Part shown: positions 13,701 through 25,600 of the stretch, piece by piece | Numbering within the stretch: the stretch's first letter is position 1 | Layout of the letters: every line of letters begins with the position of its first letter | Assembly: GCA_905116865.2 (NCBI GenBank) | Contig: CAJHNH020008455.1 | Location: 1,577,580 to 1,641,579 of the forward strand | Reading direction: 5' to 3' | DNA from: Candidula unifasciata | Lineage: Eukaryota; Mollusca; Gastropoda; Stylommatophora; Geomitridae | DNA length: 64,000 bases | The notes under the pieces: model-generated | The model's database searches: none | What the model saw: only the letters and a program-made list of their open reading frames with translations | Told to the model about the DNA's origin: nothing | Translations under genes and position numbers: made by a program

Positions 13701-16606
13701 TTCCACCTGCCAGATGGATGTTTCCATAGTGGCTTTATAGACATAGCAGCAGCGTGTGTGAAGCTGTGGTGAATATATAATCACATCAAAATCCCACGGT
13801 ATATCAATCATCCATGCTGTCTCTGTCTGTCTGTCTCCATTTCATGTGTATCTATCTCAATCCCCCTTTTTTTCAAATGTAAGAACATTAGTGCTATTTA
13901 TTGTTATCCCTCATGTATGCACGTTATCATTGATTTCTCACTGTGGCATCATTACTAGTTGATACTTTTAGGTGCTTCGTGTAGTAAAGACATTCACGTT
14001 CATACGCTTTCTATGTTAATTTTGTCAAAAACATATTGCCAAACTGTCTTTTTTCTTCTGCCTTCTATACCCTAATGGGGCATTAGTCCTCAATCAACTC
14101 ACACTGTCATTATAGTCATTGCTATTACATTTGCTCTTAGTCTCTTCCCTATCTTTTTAACTTCGCTTTCTAGCTCCCTTCTGCATGTGTTTTTATGGTC
14201 TTTGTATATTTTTATGCCCCTGTTGGTTCCAGTACAAAACTCATTGGCAGACAACTATAAATGTATACGGCTTTTGCTGAAAGAAAGTCAATTGATGGCC
14301 ATTTTAATATGTTAATTAGGCTACGTCGACTGACCTTGGTATATTTTTATGATCTATGTGTTCACCTTGTCGGGACGCACAATTTGATATGCATGTCGCC
14401 AGGCTCGCTGGCGGATAAACTTACAGGTATAATGTTTTGCTTGAAAATAGTGAGCTGGCGGCCATTTTCATATGTTAATTAAGTGCATAATGTATTATAT
14501 GTTTTTTAAACGTGCATAGGCAGTTAGGTCTAACTGTCCCCCTTCCAGCAATATTTGGTTGCTAAGGGATTCGTTCAGAAACAAAAAAGTTATGGCCGTA
14601 AAATCAAACATTGAGTCATTTCATCTCACTGAGTCGCAGCCGGAAGGCATTTTTTATGGATTTTCACAATTTTTCTGTCGTGGTGTCCGCTACTAAAATG
14701 GTAATATCTCCACTAAGAATGGACTTACAGGCTTAAATGAGGTACCATTGGATTTGTAATTTTAATCTTTATCTAGCTGTTATAATTTTGTAAGTAAAAA
14801 TCCAAAAAATAAAACTTCACTACCATCCCTACTGTTAGTGATTTGGCAGCAGACTGGCTGTGCTGGTTTTGACAGCAATCTCGAGCTGACCATTAGGTAA
14901 GCAGTGGCAAACTACTAGATGTAAAATTGCTTAGTGAAATCACAGCCAAAACAGGCTGGTTTTGGTTCAGAAAATCCTATTACAGACAATTCTTTTGGGA
15001 AAGGGGGGGTGGGGGGGTGGGGGTAAAAGATTAAATTTTCACCCTGTCAAACTTTAGAGTATAAAAACGGTGCTAGAATGAAAGGCTTATTTATAATCAA
15101 TGAAACTGACAGTCTAGAGCAAAGCAAGGCCTCAGGCAGAACAAGCTCTAAGGCAGAGAAAGGCGTCAGGCACATACAAAAAAGCCTCTAGCAGAGCAAG
15201 GCCTCAGACAGATTTATACCTCAGGCAAAGAAACGCCTCAGGCAGAGCAAGCTCTAAGGCAGAGCAAGGCCTCAGGCACGCAAATATATAATAATAATAT
15301 AACTAGGTACAAATGTCACGGGTAAGCACAATAATGTCAAGACTAAACTATCTATATAAAATAATTCAGTAGGTACATGCTCCCAATCTAGATGCTTCAC
15401 TAATGTTCACAATTTTAAACTGAATAACCACACACTTCAGTCTCCCTACAAATACACCAAAGTGCACTCCCTCAGTCTCTCTAGATACACTCACAACAAT
15501 AAGTCCATACCCCTAATCTCCCTATGTTCATATCTCCAATCTTTCCTTACACACTCACATCAATAAATGCATACTCATCTCCCTATGAACACATCAAAAT
15601 GTTCATATCTCCAATCTTTCCTTATACACTTACATCAATAAATCCATACTCATCTCCCTATGAACACATCAAAATGTACATATCTCCAATCTTTCCCTAT
15701 ATACATCACCAAGTCCATACTCCCAAATCCCCCCCCCCCTCCCCCAGATATACTTTCATTATTAAGACTATACTCCAAATCTTCCCTTATACACTCACAT
15801 CAGTAAGTCCATATTCCCGATCTCCCCCTGTATACTTAGTCTCCCCCTAAATACTCACAATAAGTCCATATTCCCAATCTCCCCCTATATACTTACAGTC
15901 TCCCCCTAAATACTCACAATAAGTCCATATTCCCAATCTCCTCCGATATACTTACAGTCTCCCCTTAAATACTCACAATAAGTACATACTCCAAATCTCC
16001 CCTAAATACTCCTATCAATAAGCCCATACTCCCAATCTCCCTCCTATAAAAAAAATACTCACATCAATAAGTCCATACTCCCAATCTCCTTGAGTGCAGA
16101 TGTACTGATCAAGGTGGTTCCAGTTATAATTCTCTAGCTTCTTGTTAGAAAAGTTAGTCCATGACACAAAGTAACTACAAGTATCAGGAGCCTGGTGTCG
16201 ATACTTGTACTCGTAGTACAGCTGCGGTTGTGGGTGGCTGGGGATCAAAATGTGCACAGAGCTTATAATATACAATTTCTTCAATATCTACAGCTTGTAA
16301 ACCTTTAATAATTATTCGTTCAAAGCAACACTATCCTGGTGGAGCCGGAATTTGTTTTCTCCCAAAAATGACTTTGGCTCCAAGGTCGACCCAGCCTTGA
16401 GTGGGTACCAGGTATAATCCTGAGCAGTAAGAGTGGCTGGTGTGATGCTGCCCACATACATATCAAGTGCTGATTGGTCTATAAAATATAGGTCTAGCCT
16501 TATATGCCTAATACACCTAAAAGGCGTGGAAAGGGTCCTGTCCTTTACTTTTATTTTACAAAGCAACATTTGTTAAATAAAACATTCCCCAATGTGGGTT
16601 CCAGGA

Positions 16607-16644
<38 letters not shown>

Positions 16645-19600
16645 TGATATATCTTCTTGAAATACAGAAAGCTGACAATATCATTAATCATTTATCATTA
16701 TCTTTCACTTCTGCCATCAAGCACTTTTAGTCAGAAATGGTTTGTGGTCCAGCAGTTTATAGATGGCACTGGCTTTAAGGTTTCGTTTCTCTACTCCTGG
16801 AATGCCTCGCAGTGTCATGGCAGGAATAGATCTCTGGAAAGGACCCTTTCTGTTCGCTGGGTATATAGTACTTTTCATGTCACCGATATTTCTGCAGTCC
16901 ATCTTCTGCATGGTTAAACTCTGGCTCTGCTACCGGTGTATCTTCTTCTTCAGTATTCCGAGCCCTTGAGGTTCACTGCATTGCTGCAGATATCACCTGC
17001 CTCCATTCATCTCTCTCTGGTTGGCCTTTTCTTTCCAGTTGGTGACACCAAGTGTTTGTAGGTCTGCTGATCATTATCTCTCCATCGTCTTCTTGGTCTG
17101 TCTCGTGGTCTACGACCATTTATCTCCCTTGTGTATAGTTTTCACTTCTTTGTCATCTGACTCTCTCGATATGCCCCAACCATTTCACTGTTTTATGTAT
17201 CTGTACAACATAAATGTTATCACTCTCTTTAAACGCATCCCTACTTCCTGAGCACTTATATTCCCTACTGACCACTATTATTAAATGTACAATAAGGTTA
17301 AAGGCGTGAGGATTGATTTCTTTGCAGTGGATTTTTACTACATATGGCCCTGTCTCTGACCATAAAACGGCTAGCCGCCAAACAAAAACATCACAAAGCA
17401 TGAATTACATAGCTCCAGCAACAATCCCCAGGGATTTCTGTAGAAACTGCATAAAACAAGCCCATGACCCTCACAATGTGAGGCTAACGGCTTGACCCCT
17501 TTCGCAGCAGAGACCTCTCTAAATGACAAATAAAGGTGAGATATACTTACCGGGGACGGTAACGAGTCACTCTAATGGTCTGTCCACTCAGTGTCAGCTT
17601 GTGATAGATTCTTCCTATACTCATGTAGTAATCTTCCTGGGAAAAACAAACAGATTGTGTAATGTGAACAGCAATTTCTGGCTAATGTGAGCTTCACTAG
17701 TCTAAGGGTTGCGAACTCTGGAATTCTGAAATATCTGGCTTGATTCAGCTGTAAGTGATCTGACATCAAACCGCTTTATCTTGATTTCATCAATAGTATA
17801 GAGCAATGGTTCTCAAACTTCTTAATGCTGAGACGCTTTAATATAGTTCTTCATGTTGTGGCGACCCCCATCCATACAATTATGGTTAAATGAATATGTG
17901 TTTTGTGATGGTCTTTGGTGACTCCTGTGAAAGGGTCGTTTGATCACACACAAAAAGGGTTGCGACTCACAGGATGAGAACCGCTAGTATAGAGAAACAA
18001 TTCAGACAGCAATGACAAACTACTGAATGTAGAACTGGTTAATAAAACAAACAGCCAACAAAAGCTGGCTGGGGCTGATTTGCAAAATTCTGTAAGGGAT
18101 ATGCAACTAACTTGTATTATAAACGGTGTCCCATGTTTCAAGTAGACAGAATCAAGATTAACAGCCAATGGACAGAAGAAAAATGATATTAGGAATACAT
18201 ACCTACATCTTGCCGGCTATGAAGAATGAAGCAACATTCAATAATAAGGGTAGCCCAGGAGCTCAGTCAGTCTCAGGTAGAATCAAAAGTAATAGCCAAG
18301 GAACAACAAAATTGTTGGCATATATGAATGCACACCTATGTATGCAATGATCCACTTTTATCCCAATGGAGCACAACCCCTCAACCAATTCAGGCCAAGT
18401 CATTCTATCCTTTTCTATAACAAGCAGCTCACCGCATGTCCTCCCTATTTTTTTAACTTCATTCTCTTGCCCACTTGAGGTGTTCTGGAAATTCTCCTAG
18501 GTGAAGTTAGGCCTAGGGTTAAGTTTCCTAGGCTTTGAATGTTGAATCAACATCACAGCACTCGGGACACTCCCATAAATGCTCAGTCCCTATCTTTAGC
18601 AGCAAGTGAAGAGTTCCAATTCCGATGGTACTAGTAACCGTCTGTATCTCCGGCTCATCCTTCCCTTGAGCGTTGAGCATCAGCCAGATCCCCTGGTAAC
18701 TCCTGGCAGCGCCATTCTCCTTAGACCGCAATGAACTATCTGTGCCTCTGCACTGTTCCCTCACTCCCAAAGGGCCCTCAAAATATCCAACTTGTCATAC
18801 ATCAATTCACCACCAAGTGGTGCAGAGCCAGCCAGTCTATCTGCCTGCTCATTTCCCAACACACCAGCATGACATGGAGAAAATAACCCAAAGGATGCTA
18901 ACTGCCCAGGACCTGGGCTTTGAAGTTAGTGCAAGCAAATAAGATTACATGATATATAAAAAAGCAAGTGACAAAAACAACTAGTGCTTGAAAAAAATGC
19001 CTTAAATATCTTGAGTTTTTGCAAAAACATTAGAATAAAAGACTAATTTAGGAAAGTGATGTGTGGGTACATTCATTCATGCACTGTGTCATCATTCTTA
19101 TATTAGAAGAGCCTTCTCTCATCTTGACTGGCTGGGTTGCTCTCGTTTCCCTTTTTTGACTTTTGCATGGTTGGTTAGTTTTTGTGGCCAACCCCAAGTC
19201 CAACCCTACTCTTAGTTGCCTCTTACGGCAAGCCTGGCATGGGGTTTGTATGCACTGATGAATGGAGCAATAACAACGGTACCTCATGAGCTTAGTGTCA
19301 AGCAGTCATACAAAAATACAAAGTCCCTGGATGGGAACAGGAGTATCTAGCATACCTCGACTGTCTTCTTGTTGCCAATGATGAATGAAGCTGCTGAAGT
19401 TTGTGCGGAAGCAGCTGAAATCTTCTGCTCTGCTTGCCGTGGCTTTTTCTTTGTGATCAGTTGGAACCCCTTAAAACATTCAAAGATAAAACATGGGACA
19501 TCTACAGAACTATTTGTAAAATTGGTTAGCTCTGTGAAATGACAGCTAGAGTTAATACTTTATTGGTTAACTGTGGGGTCCTAATGGAGCAATGATGCGC

Positions 19601-22600
19601 AATACAAGACTCTTAATGTCTATTAGCCTCTCTTGCTCAAGCCTACCTCACCTTCACGTGGTGGACCCTGTTCTTCCCAGCAATCCAGTTGAAGGTTGGG
19701 GTCTTAACCCCCAGCGGGAAACTGGATGGGACAACAAACGAGGTAAAGGCGAAAGACGAATGGATGAGCCTACTCTCCTCGAGTATGATCACAGTCTACC
19801 CTAGCAAAACAAGGTGCTGAAGTCGGAGGCAACCAGCCAAGAGGCGCACCACAGCAATCAGGATGCCACGCATACACGCCATGGAAATATGTCTATATCA
19901 GCAAAACGTTATGGTGCTCGCCCTGTGATGGACTCTCAGGCAGGAGCAGTGCCGGGCCCTCTGCCTCGAAGAGGCCCAACCCAAATTACTGGAGGTCCTT
20001 CTCAAATGTCCTGTGGAGCCAGGGGACGTGAGAATAGAGCATCTGGCCGAACTAAGAAAGGAGTCAAATTAATGCACTGGAATGCAGAGGGGATTACAAA
20101 TAAAAAGCTAGAGTTAGAAAATATTCTAAATGAGGAACAGATTCATATATGCTGTCTACAGGAAACCCACCTCACTGAAGACACAGTCTTCAAAATCAGA
20201 GGTTTTCAGTGCTTCCGATCAGACCGGAAAGGCAGGAAAAAGGGTGGAATATTGACTCTTGTGAGGAACAATATCACTGCGTGCCAGACTGAAGTATATA
20301 TGGATGGAGCAGAATATCAGATTCTGAAACTACAAACTGGAAATGCAGACTTCTACCTGATCAATTATTACTGCCCAAGTGATCGTCCCCAGGCTTTAGA
20401 CACAATCCCAGTGGAAGAAAAGATGATTCTATGTGGAGACTTTAACAGCCACTCACAAAGCTGGGGATATGACCATATAGACCAGAGAGGAGAGAAACTG
20501 GAGGAGTGGCAGGATGAGAACAGATTTGTTCTTATTAATAGGCCAACTGATCCACCCACATTCTACTCGAGGTCGTGGCACAACTACCCCAGACCTAGCA
20601 TTTCACTCTCCAGATCTGGAATGGAACATTAAACGAGTTGTTGGAAATCAACTGGGAGGCAGTGACCATCGACCGGTCTTCCTGAATGTAGAAAATGAGA
20701 AGGTCAGAGAAACTAGTATGCTGCCAAGGTGGAACTACAAGAAGGCTGACTGGACAATGTTCAAGCACCGTACCAGTATACTGCTTGAAAGTCTCAGCGT
20801 AGACCAGGATATAAACAAAGTAGTTAAAGAATTTAACAAATGCGTACTAAAGGCAGTAGGAGAATCAATACCAAGAGGTGCCCGTAAGCATTATAAGCCA
20901 TACTGGAGTAATGAGCTAGAAAATTTACATAACGAAGTAGAAACATCCAGAAAGATAGCAGAGACCAGGCCAAACCAAGAACATCACAATAACTACCAGC
21001 ATGCAAAAGCAAAATTTGTAAGGGCAAAGCTGCAGGTTAGAAGGGAAAGCTGGCAGGAGAAAACAAGGTCGCTGAACTTTGAAAAAGACACAAGAAAGTT
21101 ATGGAAGCTTGTGAAACAAATTAATGATGAGGACACAAGGTGGAACTGAAAGATCACGCTGCAAAAAGATGGAAACATGGTCACAGGAAAAGAGGCAGCC
21201 AACCTATTTGCGGACACTTTTGCTTTAGATAACGACATTGAAATCAGTTCAGAGAAAAAACACGAAATTCAAGAAAAGACACAATTTAGAAGTCAGAAAG
21301 AAATAACATCATAGGCGCTAGAGGTGCCGATTACACTTAATGAACTGGAGTTGGCCATTTCAAAGCTGAAAATGCGGAAGTCACCAGGAGCAGATGGTAT
21401 ATCAAACGAAATGATCAGAAACTTAGGACAAGTAGCCAAAACAAAGCTTTTACAGATATTTAATGCTTGCTGGGCAACAGGGAATGTTCCACAGATCTGG
21501 AGAGAGGCAATTATGATACCCCTCATAAAGCCTGGGAAAGACAGTTCTAATGCCTCCAACTACAGACCAATCAGCCTCACAAGTTGTCTCTGTAAAACAA
21601 TGGAGCGCATCACCAACCTCAGACTACAGTGGTACATTGAAAGTGAAAACATCATTACACCACAGCAGGCGGGCTTTAGAAAGTTCTATTCTACGGAAGA
21701 CCAGACAACATACCTCTCCCAAGAAATAGAGGATGCTTTTCAAGATAAGAAAACTGGTTCTCGCGGCATGGATAGATTTAAGGAAAGCTTTTGATAAGGT
21801 TTGGAAGGAGGGGCTTTTGAAGAAATTGAGAAACTATAAAATAAATGGGAAAATGTACAATTGGATTAAAGCATATCTACATAACAGAAGAGCCCGGGTA
21901 CAGGTTGATGGTTTTAAAAGTAAAAAAGTTCTACTGCGACAAGGCGTCCCTCAAGGTGGTGTCCTGTCGCCCACACTTTTCCTTTTATTTATCAACGATC
22001 TGGTTGCTGAGATACCAAATGGAATCAAAATGGCAATGTACGCCGACGACCTGGTACTGTGGTGCACCAATGAACATGCAACGATAGCCACAAAACACTA
22101 CAGCGGGCTACAAATGCACTTGAAGCATGGGCCAATAGATGGTGTGTCAGTATCAACACAGACAAATGTAGCACCACACTATTCACCCTCTCCCCAAAGC
22201 AAAAAGCCGGCACCATCAAAATAAACGAAATACCCCTGAGAGACGATAAAGAGCCCACATACCTAGGAGTCACATTTGATGACAGGTCGACATGGAGAAA
22301 ACATATCAACAAGGCAGCAACCAAAGCCAGGAGGAAGACAGCAATTCTAAGAAAACTAAGTGGAACCACATGGGGAGCAGATGGGAAAATACTCAATAAA
22401 GTGTACAAGCAGAGCATACTTCCACACTTGGAATATGGGTCAACTGCATGGTGTTCAGCATCTAGTACTACATTAAAGGAGTTAGACAAAGTGCAAAATC
22501 AAGCGCTCAGACAAAGTGCAAAATCAAGCGCTCAGAGTCATCACAGGAGGGATGAAATCAACTCCCATATTAGAAATGGAGAAAGCTGGGAAAACACAGG

Positions 22601-25600
22601 CACTGAGAGAACGCAGAGATACAAAGTTGCAAATACAAGCTGAAAAGTTCCTCAGTATGCCAGATCACCCGATGGAAAATAGATTTAAGAACCTAGCCTT
22701 GGGACGGTTAAAAAGAAGCAGCTTTATACACCAAGCAAAAAGAATATGTAGACAAACTCCTGACCTTCCAGAAATTGGCTGCCCACTTAAAAGTATTCCG
22801 GAACAAACCCCATGGAGAGAAAAATGTAAACTAACTGTACAAATCCAGACAAATGTGAAAGGGATATTTGACAAGAAAGAGCAAGATAGTGTACAACGCA
22901 GAATGGCCACCCTCAGTTATATTGATGAAGAATACCCACAAGAACAATGGGTCAGAGTCTATACAGATGGGTCCGCAGAAAGTGCAGTTAGAAATGGTGG
23001 TGCTGGAGTGTACATCGAATTCCCAGATGGTACTAGGGATAAGTCCAGCGTACCAACCGGGAAGTACTGCCATAACTATGATGCAGAAACCCAGGCTATT
23101 AAGATAGCTACAGAGAAACTGCTAAATACCAACCTTGGCTTACAGTATGTGGTAATGCTCACAGATGCTAAATCAGTACTTGAAGCACTCCAGTTTAGGA
23201 AACTACCAGAATTGCAAACACTGCTGACACAACTCAGCGCTCAGAGAAGAGTCGTAATGCAGTGGATACCGTCTCATTGTGGAGTGCCTGGAAATGAGAA
23301 AGCTGATCAACTGGCAGGGGAAGGTGCGAAAAAAGAGCAGCCAGATGTACCAGTCACATACCACCAAAAGAAAAGAATCATTAAATCGATCAGGAAACCA
23401 CCAGCCCCAGCACAAGACGACTATTTTATTATGGACAGACCAGAACAAGTTATTATCTTCCGCCTCAGAACAGGGCACAACCGATTACGTAACCACATGT
23501 ACACAAAATTCAAGATAGGTGTATCAGCCATGTGCACCTGTGGAAATGTGCCCCAGACCGCAGAGCATGTACTCCAGGACTGCACCGATTTTGACACATT
23601 AAGGCAAACCTTTTGGCCAGAAAGAACAACAGTGGAACGTAAACTCTATGGACCACTGAATGAACTAACAACGACAGTGAAATTTATACAAGAGACAAAA
23701 CTGCTGATATAGATAACTTATTTCAGGCGAACGAAAGAAGAAGAAGAAGGTTAACTGTGTTGGTCACTCTTGTTTCTGCCTCAAAATAGTATTCATCTGA
23801 CATTTAACATCTTAAGCTTGACACTAATTTTAATTTCTCCATCTCAGATTTCTAGTGCTATGAACTGTAGAATTAAAATCTAAGTTAAAATACATATGTA
23901 AAAAAAAAGGTAAGTAAAGGTCCCTTTTCCATGCCTTTAGGCATATAGGCCTAGACCTATATTTTTATAGACCAATTGGCACAAGATGGGTGATGTGGTC
24001 AGTATCACACAGGTCGCCTTTACTTCCCGGGACTGCACCCCGTACCCACTCAAAGCTGGATCGACCAGGGTCCGGCTCTACCAGGGAGCGAACCCACAAC
24101 CTTCCGATCCACACACGAGCATCTATAACACACATCTGACTATAATGAAAAATTATTGCCTAAATCAAGAACAGACAACAAAACTCACATTTTTACATTT
24201 CCCAACATTAATACAGATTTTCTGATAAATGTTAAGACCTTTAAAATTGTTGATAGTGTATTCTTTTCATTTGCCCTGTGTGTTGTGCCTGTTTACAGCA
24301 AAGCTGCATTATTTGGGCCTTTCGGCCGACATATCCAAATTCACTGAGCATTTGTTGATTAGGTTAACTTCCTGGGACTGTTTTTGAAAAGCCTTAAAGA
24401 AATGTGTATCATTAAGTACAGGACAGAGGAGTCATACTGCATTGGCAACACAAAGCCTCTTACAATATGGCACAGGTTTTGTACTGTGGAGAGGAGGAAT
24501 TTCACCCCAGCCTTAAAACTTCTCCCTCTAAATAGAACTTGCTGGTTCCATTTGCCATTTCTATGGGGGTTGTGATTTCCATCTATGGCACACAGGCGAG
24601 AGAGTGAGGTCAGCGAATTGCGCAACTCTTCCTCACTTAAATCCAAGTCCTTGTGCAGGTCACTTTCATCCAATTATCGGCAGACTAGAAAGACATATCG
24701 ATAATCCCACACTTACTGCGGCTTCCCCCTGTGGTCCGCACTGATTAGGAACTTTCCAGATTCATATTGGACTAAACAGCCATGGTACTCATAATCACTG
24801 ATCTCTAGATGAGAAGTCGCCTTCATCACTCGTGATGAACAAACAACAACACAGCACAAAACTCATCAACTTTCACTATTAAGTATCATGGGGGGAAAAG
24901 CTTGTGATCCATTACTTGATAGGTTGCAATAGCCACTGTGATTCTGTAACTTTAATGTCAATCCATCTTCTCCTGGGACAACCTCTTAACTTTTATATTT
25001 GATCTTTTCAGGTGTGGTGCCTGTGTTGGAAGTTGTATCTGCATTATAATAAGATGACCAAATCATTTGATCTTCTGTTTCTCAACGACTTCGATTCATG
25101 GTGCTGTTCCTAGAGTCTGTCTGATAGCAGTATTTCTCGGATGGTTAAGTTGGCAGCTTTCACCAGCCATCTCATTTCAGTTGTGTCAATGTTTTCAGTC
25201 CCAAGGAAACATTTTACGTTCATAGGTTCCTACCTAGAAGCCCAATAAACGCAAGATGTGCTGATTATATAACTCATCTTACTACACCTTGGGCCTTTCA
25301 TGTCAAACCCCATGGGACTGAAAGAGTTAATTTCAAGTAGGTTAGCCTTTGATAGTGTCCCAATTCGGCACTGGTTACAGTGTTGGTAATACAATGTATA
25401 ATATCTTCTGCTACGGTTTCTTCGCATTCGCAGACTGTAAACTCTGGCAGAAAGACTGACAAGTCCTTAAGCGCTCGGATCTCATCTTTAGTGTATCCCT
25501 CAGCGTGTGGCAACTAATAATACCAGTTCTGTATTGGTTTACTATTCTTCTTTGGCTACCTGTATAGTGTTAATTTCACCGCACGCTGTTTAACACCTTT

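Noticed and set aside
24359..24673. Minus ORF beginning [16 protein letters not shown] as a host exon
   Set aside because: Exons 7 and 8 already connect in phase 0, no matching human segment exists, and no clear donor or acceptor surrounds it.
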